From positions 1-56,259 of the forward strand of contig JANJXJ010000154.1 of NCBI GenBank assembly GCA_024709105.1: 56,259 nucleotides of DNA. The letters run 5' to 3'. Under the pieces are notes generated by a model. It was not told the DNA's origin. It was given only the letters and a program-made list of their open reading frames with translations, and made no database searches. Origin of the DNA: Lentimicrobium sp. GTDB lineage: Bacteria; Bacteroidota; Bacteroidia; Bacteroidales; Lentimicrobiaceae. The translations under genes were made by a program, and so were the position numbers. Within the stretch, counting starts at the first letter, position 1. Every line of letters begins with the position of its first letter. Below are positions 26,615-36,302 of this stretch, in pieces.

Positions 26615-27850
26615 ATGAAGAAATATTTGAGGAAGCCCGAAATGCATTGGCAGATTTTAATTGCCCTGGCAGGGGGGACATTATTTGGTATATATTTTCC
26701 GGAATTAACCATTTGGATAAGCTGGATTGGCGACTTATTTCTTAAACTTCTCAAAATGGTAATCATACCGTTGATAGTCAGCTCTATTATAACTGGTATA
26801 GCAGGTATTGGTAGTCCAGAGAATCTTGGCCGACTGGGACTCAAAACTATAGGATTTTATATGGTTACCAGTTTGTTGGCTATTTTACTTGGTTTGTTTC
26901 TTGTTAATGTGATACAGCCCGGGACAGGAGCTGATCTGTCTTTTGCTGAGTCAATGACCACCCTGCCTGCTGCTGATCAGTCTATCGGGCAGTTATTGCT
27001 TGCTTCCATACCAGAAAATATTTTTAATTCGCTGGCAACAGGGAATATGTTGCCAATTATTTTCTTTGCAATGGTATTTGGTTTCTTTACCAATCTCACT
27101 GCTGAAAAGCATCAAAAGGTGATTCATGGGTTTTTCTCATCGGTTTTTGAAGTAATGATGCGCATAACAATGTCGGTGATTAAGTTGACTCCTTATGGAG
27201 TTTTTGCAATAATAGCAACCGTTATTTCAAAATATGCCGGAGATCAGGCCGGTTTAACGCAGATTTTTTCGAGAATGGGCTTATATATGATTACAGTGCT
27301 TGCAGCATTGTTTGCTCATAGTATGATTACACTTCATGTGATAGTTTGGGTAACGGCACGGATTAATCCATTCAAACATCTCAGAAATATGTCAACACCT
27401 TTATTGACTGCTTTTTCAACTTCATCATCGAGTGCTACTTTGCCGCTTACTATGGAAGCAGTTGAAAATAAAGACGGAGTTTCACCTCGCATTTCCAGTT
27501 TTACATTACCATTGGGAGCAACTATAAACATGAACGGCACAGCCCTGTATGAATGCGTTGCTGTATTGTTCATTGCCCAGGCCTATGGAGTAGAATTAAC
27601 TGTTTCACAGCAGATTATTGTTGTTTTAACTGCTTTGCTTGCTGCGATTGGGTCTGCTGGCATACCCATGGCTGGTTTGGTAATGATGGCTATTGTTTTG
27701 AAGGCGGTTGGGTTGCCACTTGAAGGAATAGGCTTGATATTAGCGGTTGATCGTATACTGGATATGTTTCGCACAACAGTTAATGTATATGGCGATACAT
27801 GTGCAGCTGTTGTAATTGCCAAAACCGAGGGAGAAAAGCTCAATTTATAA
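26615..27850 (+). CDS. dicarboxylate/amino-acid:cation symporter (DAACS/GltP family)
   Basis: The 411-residue inner-membrane protein has the 8-helix plus two re-entrant-loop fold of GltPh. The HP1 serine-rich loop TAFSTSSSSATLPLT is present, the TM7 motif appears as NMNGTALYE, HP2 as GSAGIPMAGLVMM, and TM8 as ILDMFRTTVNVYGDTCAAVV, where Asp and the following residues bind substrate. It couples uptake of acidic amino acids or C4-dicarboxylates to sodium or protons. The sequence does not settle which. There are only 31 bases between its stop and the convergent histidine kinase gene. Confidence 0.93.
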   Translation: MKKYLRKPEMHWQILIALAGGTLFGIYFPELTIWISWIGDLFLKLLKMVIIPLIVSSIITGIAGIGSPENLGRLGLKTIGFYMVTSLLAILLGLFLVNVIQPGTGADLSFAESMTTLPAADQSIGQLLLASIPENIFNSLATGNMLPIIFFAMVFGFFTNLTAEKHQKVIHGFFSSVFEVMMRITMSVIKLTPYGVFAIIATVISKYAGDQAGLTQIFSRMGLYMITVLAALFAHSMITLHVIVWVTARINPFKHLRNMSTPLLTAFSTSSSSATLPLTMEAVENKDGVSPRISSFTLPLGATINMNGTALYECVAVLFIAQAYGVELTVSQQIIVVLTALLAAIGSAGIPMAGLVMMAIVLKAVGLPLEGIGLILAVDRILDMFRTTVNVYGDTCAAVVIAKTEGEKLNL

Positions 27851-27881
27851 TGTTATAGATTGGTTTGCAAAAGTTTTACAA

Positions 27882-30848
27882 TCAGTTGATTATAGGCAGA
27901 TTGATGGTGACTTTGGTGCCTGCAGGGCTGTTGTCTTCATTAAACAGATCGGTGAATACAATTTTCATGTTAACACTATAAAAATAATTCAACAGATTTA
28001 AGCGGGTCTCTACCAGAGAGATGCCAAGCGATTTCTTTTGTTTTTCATTTTCCGGCTTCATTTCCATTGACTGGGTCCGGCCAATACCATTGTCTTCAAC
28101 CTGGCAGATGAGCTGGTCTCTTTCGCGGGAAAAAGAGATGCGTATGATTCCCTGAATTTTTAATCCCATTATTCCGTGCCAGATGGCATTTTCAACAAAA
28201 GGTTGTATGAGAAAAGCCGGGATATAGCAGGAGTCAACATCAACAGAATGATCAGTTATAATACTGAACTCAAACTTTTGCTGAAATCGGAGAGACTCAA
28301 GCTCCATATAGAGATTTAATGCAGCAATTTCATCGCTGAGGGGAATTGCCTGTTTTTGAGAATTATTAAGAATGAGCCTCATTAGTCTTGCGAATTTTGA
28401 TAAGTATTGTGAAGACGAGAGTCTGTCATTTTTAATAATATAAGATTGAATACTATTTAAGGTATTAAAAACAAAATGCGGATCCATTTGCCGGGTAAGA
28501 GCCTGCTGGCGATACCAATTGATATCATTTTGAAGAGCGTGTTCTTTTTTTACGATTTTAAGCCTGTAGTAATAAAAAGCAAGAACTGAAGCCAGGGCGA
28601 GTAGTATAACCAAAGCGATAAACCACCATGTTTGCCAGTATGGATGTGAAATTTTAAAAGAAAGAACAGCTGGTTCAATACTTGCATTTCCTTCAGAGTT
28701 GATTGCAATTACTTCAAACTGGTAGCTGCCAGGTGGCAGGAACGCATATTCAACTTCCAGGTTATTGGTTGAAATCCATTCGTTGCTTAGTCCTTTAAGC
28801 CTGTATTTATAGAGAAGATTGCCGCCATCGCGAAATGAAATACCGATAAATGATATTGTTATAAAATTTTGATTATGATGAAGTTGGTATGAATCTAGTA
28901 TTGCAGTATCGCGTTTCATGATTTTTACGTTGTTGATATAAATTGGTGGGCGGGTATTTTCCAACATGTACATACTCTTGTCAATTATTGTAAGCCCTTT
29001 GTTAGTAGCAATATAAATATAATTTTGATTACTTGATATCTTATTTATTTCATTGGATATAAGGCCATGCTCTTTCTTAAAATGAATAATTTTTGGATTA
29101 TTACTTAATTCATTAATATTTATAAGATTTAGACCATTATTTGTTCCAACCCACAGATTATTGCCTTCATGCAATAAACAAGAAATTGAATTTGAAGAAA
29201 GCCCATCGTTGCGTGTTATCTGAATTATGCTGTCACCATATTTATATATCAAACCAGAACCTTTAGTTCCCAAAATAATGTCAGATTTCTTGTCAGTGAT
29301 AATAATATCAGTAATCCTTTGTTTTAATAAAGGTATTTCATATCCCAGGTATTCGAATCTATCATCTGCAAATTTCCATAATCCATTAAAAGCTCCTATG
29401 AGTATGGTGCTATCTTTCATCATTTCTATTGATTCTATTCTAATGTCTATTTCATCTGTAAAACTTGAATTATATGTTATCATTCCACCTTCCAAAATTG
29501 AAAGGCCCTTCGCCTCTCCTAAATAAATTCTGTTTTTGGTTGGGAAGATATCTTTGATATTAAAAATATACCTGCTATTGCTTGCTGAATGATTCCGCTT
29601 GTTGAAATAAAAATTATTCATATAATAGTTAAATTTATCGCCATTATAGGAATATAGATAATCATCAGTAGCCAGCCATAATAGTTCATCATCCTGATTT
29701 TTAATTACATTGATTGATTTTGGAATTGATTCTGGGATTATTAATTCAGAAACAGAGTTATGGTCATACTTAAAAAGTTTTCCATCTGATAACCCCATAT
29801 AAATGGCATCTTTGAAGTTATCAATACTTTTTATATTATCAACGGACAAGCCATCTGAAGTGTTAATAGATTTAAGAGCGCCTGACGGCAGATAATATAG
29901 ACCATCTTCTAAGGTAGTAAACCAAGTACCACCAGAATTGTCAATATAGCTGGAAGAAACAGATAATTTGCTTAGATATTTAATAACAGGCCCTTTTTCA
30001 ATGGAATTTAATTGATACTTTTCGATCCCGGAAATTTCCTTACCAATCCATATAGAGCCATCATCAGAGCCGCTTAGCCAAAAGATCCTCTCTTTAAGAT
30101 TGTAGGCACTATATGATCCATCAGGCTTAACAATATGGAGAAATTCATTCAATGTAAACAAAACTGTCCCGTCATTTATTTTTGAAGCCATTAAGTGCAC
30201 ATGTGAATATTTCTCTGATTTTTTTATATTAACATACTTTGAGTATAATGTTGTATTGATTAGAATCTTGTTCGATTCATCTTGGCCTCCTAGCTGAGCA
30301 ACGAACAAGTGATCTGCTTTATCCATAATTAAAGCAGCCAAACCTGAATTTGCCAGATTAGTTAGTTTATTTAATTCTCCTTTTGAGTTTAACTCATAAA
30401 TAATACCTCCTCTTAACAAACTAAAAATCACATTATCCTCCTTATCGGCCATAAATGATTTCTTAACAGGAACCGCACCCCGCCCGGCAAGCATTCTTAA
30501 TACACTGTTGTATTTGTAGGGTATTATTGAATCATTCCTAAAAAAGGACAACTGAAATGGAAAACTGATGAACCAAATCCGGCCAGTTTCATCTTCATAA
30601 ACTTCAAATACAGTATTTTCTGGTAAGCCATCCTGAACATCATAGTTTTTAAAAGTTCGCCCGTCAAATCGGCTGACTCCCATGTTGGTTGCAATCCATA
30701 TATAACCCTTTTTATCCTGTATTACCTGATAAACCTCCGAACTGGGCAGGCCCTCGTCAACTGAATAGTGCCTGAATACTGGTTGCTGGGCATGCAACCA
30801 ACCATAAGCAAACACCATTATCAAAATACTGACTAAAGTCTTCGACAT
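27882..30848 (-). CDS. propeller-sensor histidine kinase (LytS/YehU type)
   Basis: This 988-residue protein has a signal peptide (1-20), about a dozen regulator-propeller repeats (e.g. GLPSSEVYQVIQDKKGYIW, GLPENTVFEVYEDETGRIW) filling residues 22-640, a Y_Y_Y domain to about 740, and one transmembrane helix near 745-765. A His-kinase domain of the LytS/YehU class follows, with the phospho-acceptor motif QMDPHFVFNTLNSIQSY. The ATP-binding N box is ENAIWHG; the G box is VEDNGIGR. No response regulator domain is fused and none is adjacent, so its partner is elsewhere. Such kinases usually sense extracellular glycans or peptides and drive LytTR regulators. The convergent and upstream neighbours do not reveal the ligand. 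Confidence 0.9.
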   Translation of the reverse strand: MSKTLVSILIMVFAYGWLHAQQPVFRHYSVDEGLPSSEVYQVIQDKKGYIWIATNMGVSRFDGRTFKNYDVQDGLPENTVFEVYEDETGRIWFISFPFQLSFFRNDSIIPYKYNSVLRMLAGRGAVPVKKSFMADKEDNVIFSLLRGGIIYELNSKGELNKLTNLANSGLAALIMDKADHLFVAQLGGQDESNKILINTTLYSKYVNIKKSEKYSHVHLMASKINDGTVLFTLNEFLHIVKPDGSYSAYNLKERIFWLSGSDDGSIWIGKEISGIEKYQLNSIEKGPVIKYLSKLSVSSSYIDNSGGTWFTTLEDGLYYLPSGALKSINTSDGLSVDNIKSIDNFKDAIYMGLSDGKLFKYDHNSVSELIIPESIPKSINVIKNQDDELLWLATDDYLYSYNGDKFNYYMNNFYFNKRNHSASNSRYIFNIKDIFPTKNRIYLGEAKGLSILEGGMITYNSSFTDEIDIRIESIEMMKDSTILIGAFNGLWKFADDRFEYLGYEIPLLKQRITDIIITDKKSDIILGTKGSGLIYKYGDSIIQITRNDGLSSNSISCLLHEGNNLWVGTNNGLNLININELSNNPKIIHFKKEHGLISNEINKISSNQNYIYIATNKGLTIIDKSMYMLENTRPPIYINNVKIMKRDTAILDSYQLHHNQNFITISFIGISFRDGGNLLYKYRLKGLSNEWISTNNLEVEYAFLPPGSYQFEVIAINSEGNASIEPAVLSFKISHPYWQTWWFIALVILLALASVLAFYYYRLKIVKKEHALQNDINWYRQQALTRQMDPHFVFNTLNSIQSYIIKNDRLSSSQYLSKFARLMRLILNNSQKQAIPLSDEIAALNLYMELESLRFQQKFEFSIITDHSVDVDSCYIPAFLIQPFVENAIWHGIMGLKIQGIIRISFSRERDQLICQVEDNGIGRTQSMEMKPENEKQKKSLGISLVETRLNLLNYFYSVNMKIVFTDLFNEDNSPAGTKVTINLPIIN

Positions 30849-30870
30849 CGAACCTGAATTATTTAATCTG

Positions 30871-30878
30871 CAAATTTA
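30871..30878 (-). promoter_or_regulatory. -7 element of the histidine kinase gene
   Basis: The minus strand reads TAAATTTG, matching TAnnTTTG, 22 bases before the ATG at 30848. No -33 TTG was found. Confidence 0.45.
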
Positions 30879-30978
30879 AACCTTTCGTTTGTTTATGATA
30901 AATATCCATTGAAATTATATTCAAATTTTTGCAGTTGTCATTCAGGTAACAAATGATTTGCAGATTAATAATGAAAAG

Positions 30979-31016
30979 AATCCGGCAATCATAATTATTT
31001 AGACTGCCGGATTTTC
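30979..31016 (-). terminator. terminator after the outer-membrane receptor gene
   Basis: AATCCGGCA (30979-30987) pairs perfectly with TGCCGGATT (31005-31013). On the minus strand the stem is followed by CTTTT. It lies just downstream of the beta-barrel receptor gene, ahead of the kinase gene's promoter. Confidence 0.7.
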
Positions 31017-31039
31017 TGTTATTTGATATGGATTCAGGT

Positions 31040-33523
31040 TTAAAAGTCTTCCATCTCCATTTCATTATTCTGGTTGTTGCGCTGGTCTCTTTCTCTTTGC
31101 CTGTTGTAATTGTTAATGCGGTATGTGAAGCCCAGATAAGCTACCCTCGACTCCATTTTTCTGTCAGTTGCAATATTAAAACCCTCACCCCACGATTCTC
31201 CAACAAACCGCCTTGAATCGAAGATGTCGCTTATTCTAAAACTAACCGAGGCTGCTTTGTTCTTTAAAAAGTCATATCTCACAGCCAAATCAGCAAAATA
31301 CATTTCTTCCATCCTGCCCTGTGCCATCGTTCTGGGAGAGTTATAGTTGGCTGCGATGCTCAGACTCAGATTTTTTAACAAAGTGAAGTTAAGATTAAGC
31401 TTAGCCATCCACTCAAAACTTTCTGCCGGGTCAATGTTCAATAAATCGCTTCCATCTATCCGGCTTTGAAACATGGAGACATTCATATTGGCTTTCATCC
31501 ATTTGGCAAACTCTCTGTTGCCTATTAGTTCTACACCATAGGCCCTGGCATTGTTCAGGTTTTCATAGGTTGTGGCAGTTACACCTCCTTCCTGCAGACG
31601 GGTAATATGGTTAATAACTCCAACTGTTTCACGGAAAAACAAGGTTGCATTAACCGAATTCTTGCCCCAGAAGTTTGACCATCCCAACTCGAAAGAGTTT
31701 ACAAATTCGGGCTTTAGTTTAGGGTTGCCGTAGCGAATATTAAGAGAATCGGAATAATCCACATAGGGATTCAGTTGCCGGTTGTCGGGGCGCCTGACCC
31801 TGCGGCTGTAACTCAGTGAGACCTGCTGACTTTGCGTAATCTCATACACTGTATGTACCGATGGGAAAAGGCTCAGGTAAGACAAATCAAATTTATCATT
31901 GTCTTTGATAATTTCAGATTCAGATAAGAGTTGCTCGGCCCTTATTCCTAGCTGATATTTCAACTTTTTGTAACTGGCTGAATATATACCGTAAACAGCG
32001 TGTATTTGCTCAAAATAGTCAAAATTATTGATGGCATTTTCATTCTCAACATATTCATCTATAGAGTAATCAAAATCTTTTAACCAGTTGCGCATAGTCA
32101 GATTTTTGATTGTACTCTTAAACCCGGTTTCAAAACGCGATCCATTGCCAAACGGGGTAGCAAAATTTGCCTGAGCAACAATCATTTTATTGGTATTCGC
32201 TGACCCTGATTTTTGAAGAGATGGCTGTATAAAACCTGATTCGGTTTGTTCTATATCCTGACTTCCTTTCATGGCATTGTCATTAAAAATCAGGTCGGCT
32301 GTTAGTTCTTTACCTTTGGTATCAAATTTTCGCTTATATGATGCAGTGTAGCTGTATGATCTGATGTTCCGGTCGCTGTCGCTCCATCTGTTAAAGTTTC
32401 TGCTCGTATCATTGGAAGCATTAAATGTATATGACTGAATATCCCCTTCATTTCCAAACGCCATGTCACGCATCTGAAAATTAAAGGATAGGGTATTGTA
32501 GTCATCCATAAGAAAATCAAAACCAGTATTCAGATTGTGCATATTTCTTTGGTTGTTCATGTTTTGGTACTGATGAAGTACTGTACTATTTTCAGAACCA
32601 AAGGTTTCGCGATTGGTGAAGCCTGTAGATTTGTTTCCTCCCAAACGGTTATCATAACCTGCAAAAACATTGAACTTGTTTTTGCGATAATTAAGGTTTA
32701 CTGAAGTGTTGTATCTTTCGCCTGTGCCGGCTGTGAACGAAACCATGCCATTTAGTCCCTGCAGGCTTTTTTTCTTAAGTACAATATTAATTATACCAGA
32801 AGTCCCTTCCGGATCGTACCTGACAGATGGGTTAGTTATAATTTCAACAGATTCTATACTTGATGCAGGTATCTGTTGCAACAGATCTCCACTGCTTATT
32901 TCAGCCAGCCCGGTTGGTTTTCCATCTACCAGAATGGTAATATTATCACTTCCCCGCAAGCTTACATTTCCATCAGCATCAACCGAAACTGATGGTATGT
33001 TTTGCATTACATCAACAGCGCTTCCACCTACTGAGGCTATGCTTTTGTCAACATTTATTATCTTTTTGTCGAGATTACTAACCATCATTTCGCGTTCAGC
33101 TGTAATTTCAACTCCCTGCAGGCTTGAAGCGGCCGGTTTAATGCTTAGATTTCCTAAGTTAACTTCCGGCTCTGTTGGTCTGAAAGCAATATCCTTTATT
33201 ATTTTGGTTTCATATCCCATAAACTGAATTCTCACGAAATAGCGGCCTGCTGGAATTTGTTCAATTCTGAAATTTCCTTTAGGATCAGTTATTGTGCCTG
33301 CTGCAACTGAGCTGTCTCTTGCACTCAAAACGGCAATGGTTCCGTATTCAATGGGTTTGCCTGTCGATTCGTCAGCAAGTTTGCCTTTTAATATACCAAT
33401 AGCCGGCCTGGGCGTGTTGGGCCCCATGCCTTGCCCTTGTGGCCTGCTCTGTGCGAAAGTAAAAGTAGAAATTGTGAGTAACACAAGTAAAATGGCCGGG
33501 AAGAACCCAAAACGGTGATTCAT
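31040..33523 (-). CDS. TonB-dependent-like outer-membrane beta-barrel receptor (OMP_b-brl_3 family)
   Basis: Using the ATG at 33523 (MNHRFGFFPAI) the protein has 827 residues; a longer frame to 33580 lies upstream of the promoter and is rejected. After a signal peptide (1-25) comes a carboxypeptidase-regulatory-like beta-sandwich (about 40-125; GKLADESTGKPIEYGTI). A plug domain follows (about 150-250; VDVMQNIPSVSVDADGNVSL, LVDGKPTG, IEIITNPSVRYDPEG-like). The C-terminal barrel is of the OMP_b-brl_3 type used in place of the classic SusC barrel. Its ligand is unknown. Nearby M14 carboxypeptidase and propeller kinase genes suggest peptide or oligomer sensing and uptake. The C-terminus NNEMEMEDF is acidic and unusual for a barrel end. 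Confidence 0.9.
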   Translation of the reverse strand: MNHRFGFFPAILLVLLTISTFTFAQSRPQGQGMGPNTPRPAIGILKGKLADESTGKPIEYGTIAVLSARDSSVAAGTITDPKGNFRIEQIPAGRYFVRIQFMGYETKIIKDIAFRPTEPEVNLGNLSIKPAASSLQGVEITAEREMMVSNLDKKIINVDKSIASVGGSAVDVMQNIPSVSVDADGNVSLRGSDNITILVDGKPTGLAEISSGDLLQQIPASSIESVEIITNPSVRYDPEGTSGIINIVLKKKSLQGLNGMVSFTAGTGERYNTSVNLNYRKNKFNVFAGYDNRLGGNKSTGFTNRETFGSENSTVLHQYQNMNNQRNMHNLNTGFDFLMDDYNTLSFNFQMRDMAFGNEGDIQSYTFNASNDTSRNFNRWSDSDRNIRSYSYTASYKRKFDTKGKELTADLIFNDNAMKGSQDIEQTESGFIQPSLQKSGSANTNKMIVAQANFATPFGNGSRFETGFKSTIKNLTMRNWLKDFDYSIDEYVENENAINNFDYFEQIHAVYGIYSASYKKLKYQLGIRAEQLLSESEIIKDNDKFDLSYLSLFPSVHTVYEITQSQQVSLSYSRRVRRPDNRQLNPYVDYSDSLNIRYGNPKLKPEFVNSFELGWSNFWGKNSVNATLFFRETVGVINHITRLQEGGVTATTYENLNNARAYGVELIGNREFAKWMKANMNVSMFQSRIDGSDLLNIDPAESFEWMAKLNLNFTLLKNLSLSIAANYNSPRTMAQGRMEEMYFADLAVRYDFLKNKAASVSFRISDIFDSRRFVGESWGEGFNIATDRKMESRVAYLGFTYRINNYNRQRERDQRNNQNNEMEMEDF

Positions 33524-33546
33524 AGTTAGTTTTTTTAAAAAAAATG

Positions 33547-33554
33547 CAAATGTA
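33547..33554 (-). promoter_or_regulatory. -7 element of the receptor gene, decides its start
   Basis: The minus strand reads TACATTTG, matching TAnnTTTG, with a TTG at 33580-33578 about 23 bases further upstream. It lies 23 bases before the ATG at 33523, so the earlier in-frame ATG at 33580 cannot be translated from this transcript. Confidence 0.55.
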
Positions 33555-33697
33555 TTGGTTTTTGTCTCTGCTATGAACAACTACAAGCTGTTCATGATTG
33601 CATTTGACACGGGTTTTCGGTTAATCTTTCAATATTTAACTAAATTTTAACATTTTAATATTTCTCAACAACCTATTCCTATCAATGAGTCTTTGTT

Positions 33698-33705
33698 TAA
33701 ATTTG
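33698..33705 (+). promoter_or_regulatory. -7 element of the M14 peptidase gene
   Basis: TAAATTTG matches TAnnTTTG, 17 bases before the ATG at 33723. A -33 TTG is not visible. Confidence 0.45.
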
Positions 33706-33722
33706 CCAATAAATCATTTTAA

Positions 33723-35519
33723 ATGAAACACAGGTTTATATTACTCGCACTTTTCTCTGCCATCATTATTAATGCCAACGCCCAGGACTGGGTAACACAT
33801 TATGAGCAATCGGGTTATAATCAGACACCCAGATATGCTGAAACCATTGAATATTGTAGCAGGCTGGCAGGTTTTTCGCCATTAGCCACTATGGTAAATC
33901 TGGGCAAAAGCCCACAAGGAAGAGATATTCCAATGTTGATAATTGATAAGGATGGATTAACCACTCCTGAAGCAATCAGGGCAAAAGGCAGAATTATAAC
34001 TTTAATTCAGGCTTGTATTCATCCGGGAGAACCCGATGGCAAAGATGCCATGCTGGTTTTGTTACGTGATATGCTGGTAAACAGGAAGGACAAAGACCTG
34101 CTTGAAAAGGCAAGTATTCTCTTTATCCCGATTCTGAATGTTGATGGTCACGAAAGGTTCGGTCCTTACAACAGAATCAATCAAAATGGGCCGGATGAAA
34201 TGGGCTGGAGGACCAATGCCTCCAATCTTAACCTCAACAGAGATTTTCTAAAAGCCGATGCTCCCGAGATGCAGCACTTTCTGAGAATGTATTCATCCTG
34301 GCTGCCTGAATTCTTTATTGACATTCACACTACCGATGGTGCCGATTATCAGTATGCACTTACTTATGATATTGAAGTATTCGGTACATTGGATTCTGGT
34401 TTAACCCGCTGGCTGAATAATATATATGAACCGCGCATCAAAGCCTCGATGAAAAATGAAGGGTTTCCCATATTTCCATATGTCCAGTTTCGCAAATGGC
34501 ACGATCCACGGAGTGGTTTGAGAACCGGGGCAGCTCCTCCTATGATTTCACAGGGATATGCTGCCTTGCAGAATCGTCCGGCTTTGCTCATTGAAACTCA
34601 CATGCTAAAGGATTACAAAACCCGGGTAGATGCAACTATTCAAATGGTGAAAAATACACTGAGTATCTTAAATCATCAGGCAGACAATCTGAAAACATTG
34701 GTTGAAATGGCCGATAAATCAACGGAATCTCCTGCTTTCAGAAAACAGGACTTTGTACTTGTTTGGAAAACCAGCCAAAAAGACAGCACTATGGTGGATT
34801 TTGAAGGGTTTGATTATGAGGTATTAAAAAGTGATCTAACCGGTGGAGACTGGTTTATTTACAATAATAAGAAACCAGTTACAATGAAGCTGCCTTTTTT
34901 TAATATCACTGAACCTTCTTTAACTACCAGACTCCCTGAAGCATATGTAATTCCGGCTGAATGGCAGGACGTTATTAACAGACTTAAACTTCATGGTATT
35001 CGCTACTATGTTTTGCATGAAGAAGTTACCATTGAAGCGAAGTCATACACTTTTAAAGATTATGAGTTCAGGAAAAACCCGAATGAAGGCAGGCATATGG
35101 TTACCACCTCAGTGGAGGAAATTTCTGAAAACCGTACTTTTTATCCGGGTTCTGCAATTGTGCCTGTTAATCAGCGAACTGCCCGTGTAATTGCCGGTAT
35201 TCTTGAACCTCAGGCACCAGGTTCGTTTGTTGAATGGGGTTTCTTTAATGCTGTTTTTGAGCAGAAAGAATACAGCGAAACCTACGTTATGGAAACTATG
35301 GCCAGAGAAATGATGGCAAAAGATCCTGCCCTAAAAACGGAATTTGAAAACCTGAAAAAGAATGATGAATCATTTTCAGCCAGCCAATGGAATATGCTGA
35401 ACTGGTTTTACCGGCAAACACCATATTGGGATAATCATTTTCTGAAGTACCCCGTTGTAAAGGTTTTCGACCAGGCTGTTATCAATCAGCTGAGAAAAGT
35501 TTCTTCAGCAGCTGAATAA
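33723..35519 (+). CDS. secreted M14 zinc carboxypeptidase
   Basis: The 598-residue protein has a signal peptide (1-20, ending NANAQ). The M14 catalytic domain occupies about residues 25-320. The zinc ligands are HPGE (His100, Glu103) and His202 in FIDIHTTDG. The catalytic Glu is Glu291 in LLIETHMLKDY, and the substrate-binding Arg/Asn region is NLNLNRDF (168-175). The C-terminal half is a beta-rich accessory region of unknown role. It removes C-terminal residues from peptides or cleaves amide bonds of cell-wall peptides outside the cytoplasm. It is convergent with the regulator gene that follows. Confidence 0.92.
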   Translation: MKHRFILLALFSAIIINANAQDWVTHYEQSGYNQTPRYAETIEYCSRLAGFSPLATMVNLGKSPQGRDIPMLIIDKDGLTTPEAIRAKGRIITLIQACIHPGEPDGKDAMLVLLRDMLVNRKDKDLLEKASILFIPILNVDGHERFGPYNRINQNGPDEMGWRTNASNLNLNRDFLKADAPEMQHFLRMYSSWLPEFFIDIHTTDGADYQYALTYDIEVFGTLDSGLTRWLNNIYEPRIKASMKNEGFPIFPYVQFRKWHDPRSGLRTGAAPPMISQGYAALQNRPALLIETHMLKDYKTRVDATIQMVKNTLSILNHQADNLKTLVEMADKSTESPAFRKQDFVLVWKTSQKDSTMVDFEGFDYEVLKSDLTGGDWFIYNNKKPVTMKLPFFNITEPSLTTRLPEAYVIPAEWQDVINRLKLHGIRYYVLHEEVTIEAKSYTFKDYEFRKNPNEGRHMVTTSVEEISENRTFYPGSAIVPVNQRTARVIAGILEPQAPGSFVEWGFFNAVFEQKEYSETYVMETMAREMMAKDPALKTEFENLKKNDESFSASQWNMLNWFYRQTPYWDNHFLKYPVVKVFDQAVINQLRKVSSAAE

Positions 35520-35540
35520 ATCTTAAATTTACTTTACTGA

Positions 35541-36245
35541 TTAGCCTTTCTGGCTGATTTCAAACATTCTGTTATAATCCAGAATGTTCAGGTGTTTACA
35601 TTCCAGGTCAATCAGGTTTTCTTCCTTGAACCGCGTAATGATTCTGGCTACACTTTCAACCGACATTCCGGCTATTTCAGCCAGTTCCTTGCGCGACAGG
35701 TGTAAAGGAAATTTCTGTGATTTGTAAATCCGGTTGGCAAGGCATAACAATACATCAGCAAACCGGCCGTAGGTCTGTTTTTGCGTCAGGCAGAAAAAGC
35801 GCCCACTAATAATGGTATTATATTCTGCAAGTAAAGCTATAACCTTGGTTGCAAAATCTGGATTTGTTCTTATAAGCTGCCTGAAAGTAGCAGAATCTAT
35901 AACGTCGAGTTTGGTATCCAAATAGGCTTGAGCCGAAAATTGGTAAACAGTATTGCCTTCAAACAAAGTGGAAAGGCCAATAATGTTCATCCCCGGCATA
36001 ATCTGCAAAATAAGGTTTTCTCCACTATTATTTTCCATGTAGATTTTAACAAGGCCGTCTCTCACCAGCATAATCTGGCTGGCAGGGGCTCCCTGTTTAC
36101 AGATAATCTCACCCTTTTTATAGTTAACCTCAGCTATTTTGGATTGTAAAAGTTCCAATTCTTGCTGCGAAAGCAGTTCCATACAAGAAAGCGAAGACTG
36201 CCCAATGGCACAACTGTGTTGCATAGATGCCTGAACTTCAGTCAT
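35541..36245 (-). CDS. Crp/Fnr-family transcriptional regulator
   Basis: The 234-residue protein has an N-terminal cyclic-nucleotide-binding-type beta-roll (about 25-140; KKGEIICKQGAPASQIMLV), a long dimer helix, and a C-terminal winged helix (LSRKELAEIAGMSVESVARIITRF). The recognition helix reads VE-x-x-AR (Glu196, Arg200), close to FNR's VE-x-x-SR, which predicts TTGA half-sites. Six cysteines are present (12, 21, 49, 151, 167, 215). The two near the N-terminus recall FNR's Fe-S ligands, but the spacing differs, so oxygen or redox sensing is only suggested. The gene is divergent from the octaheme cytochrome operon, with a matching dyad between them, and probably controls it. Confidence 0.9.
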   Translation of the reverse strand: MTEVQASMQHSCAIGQSSLSCMELLSQQELELLQSKIAEVNYKKGEIICKQGAPASQIMLVRDGLVKIYMENNSGENLILQIMPGMNIIGLSTLFEGNTVYQFSAQAYLDTKLDVIDSATFRQLIRTNPDFATKVIALLAEYNTIISGRFFCLTQKQTYGRFADVLLCLANRIYKSQKFPLHLSRKELAEIAGMSVESVARIITRFKEENLIDLECKHLNILDYNRMFEISQKG

Positions 36246-36270
36246 TTGTAAATATATTTTTAGTTACATG

Positions 36271-36287
36271 TTTGCACTTTATGCAAA
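36271..36287. promoter_or_regulatory. TTTGCA-N5-TGCAAA inverted repeat
   Basis: TTTGCA (36271-36276) and TGCAAA (36282-36287) form a 6+6 dyad with a 5-base spacer, between the regulator start and the FNR-type box. It lies where the regulator gene's own promoter should be, so it may be an operator; no partner is known. Confidence 0.35.
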
Positions 36288-36302
36288 GAAACAAAAAAAA
36301 AC

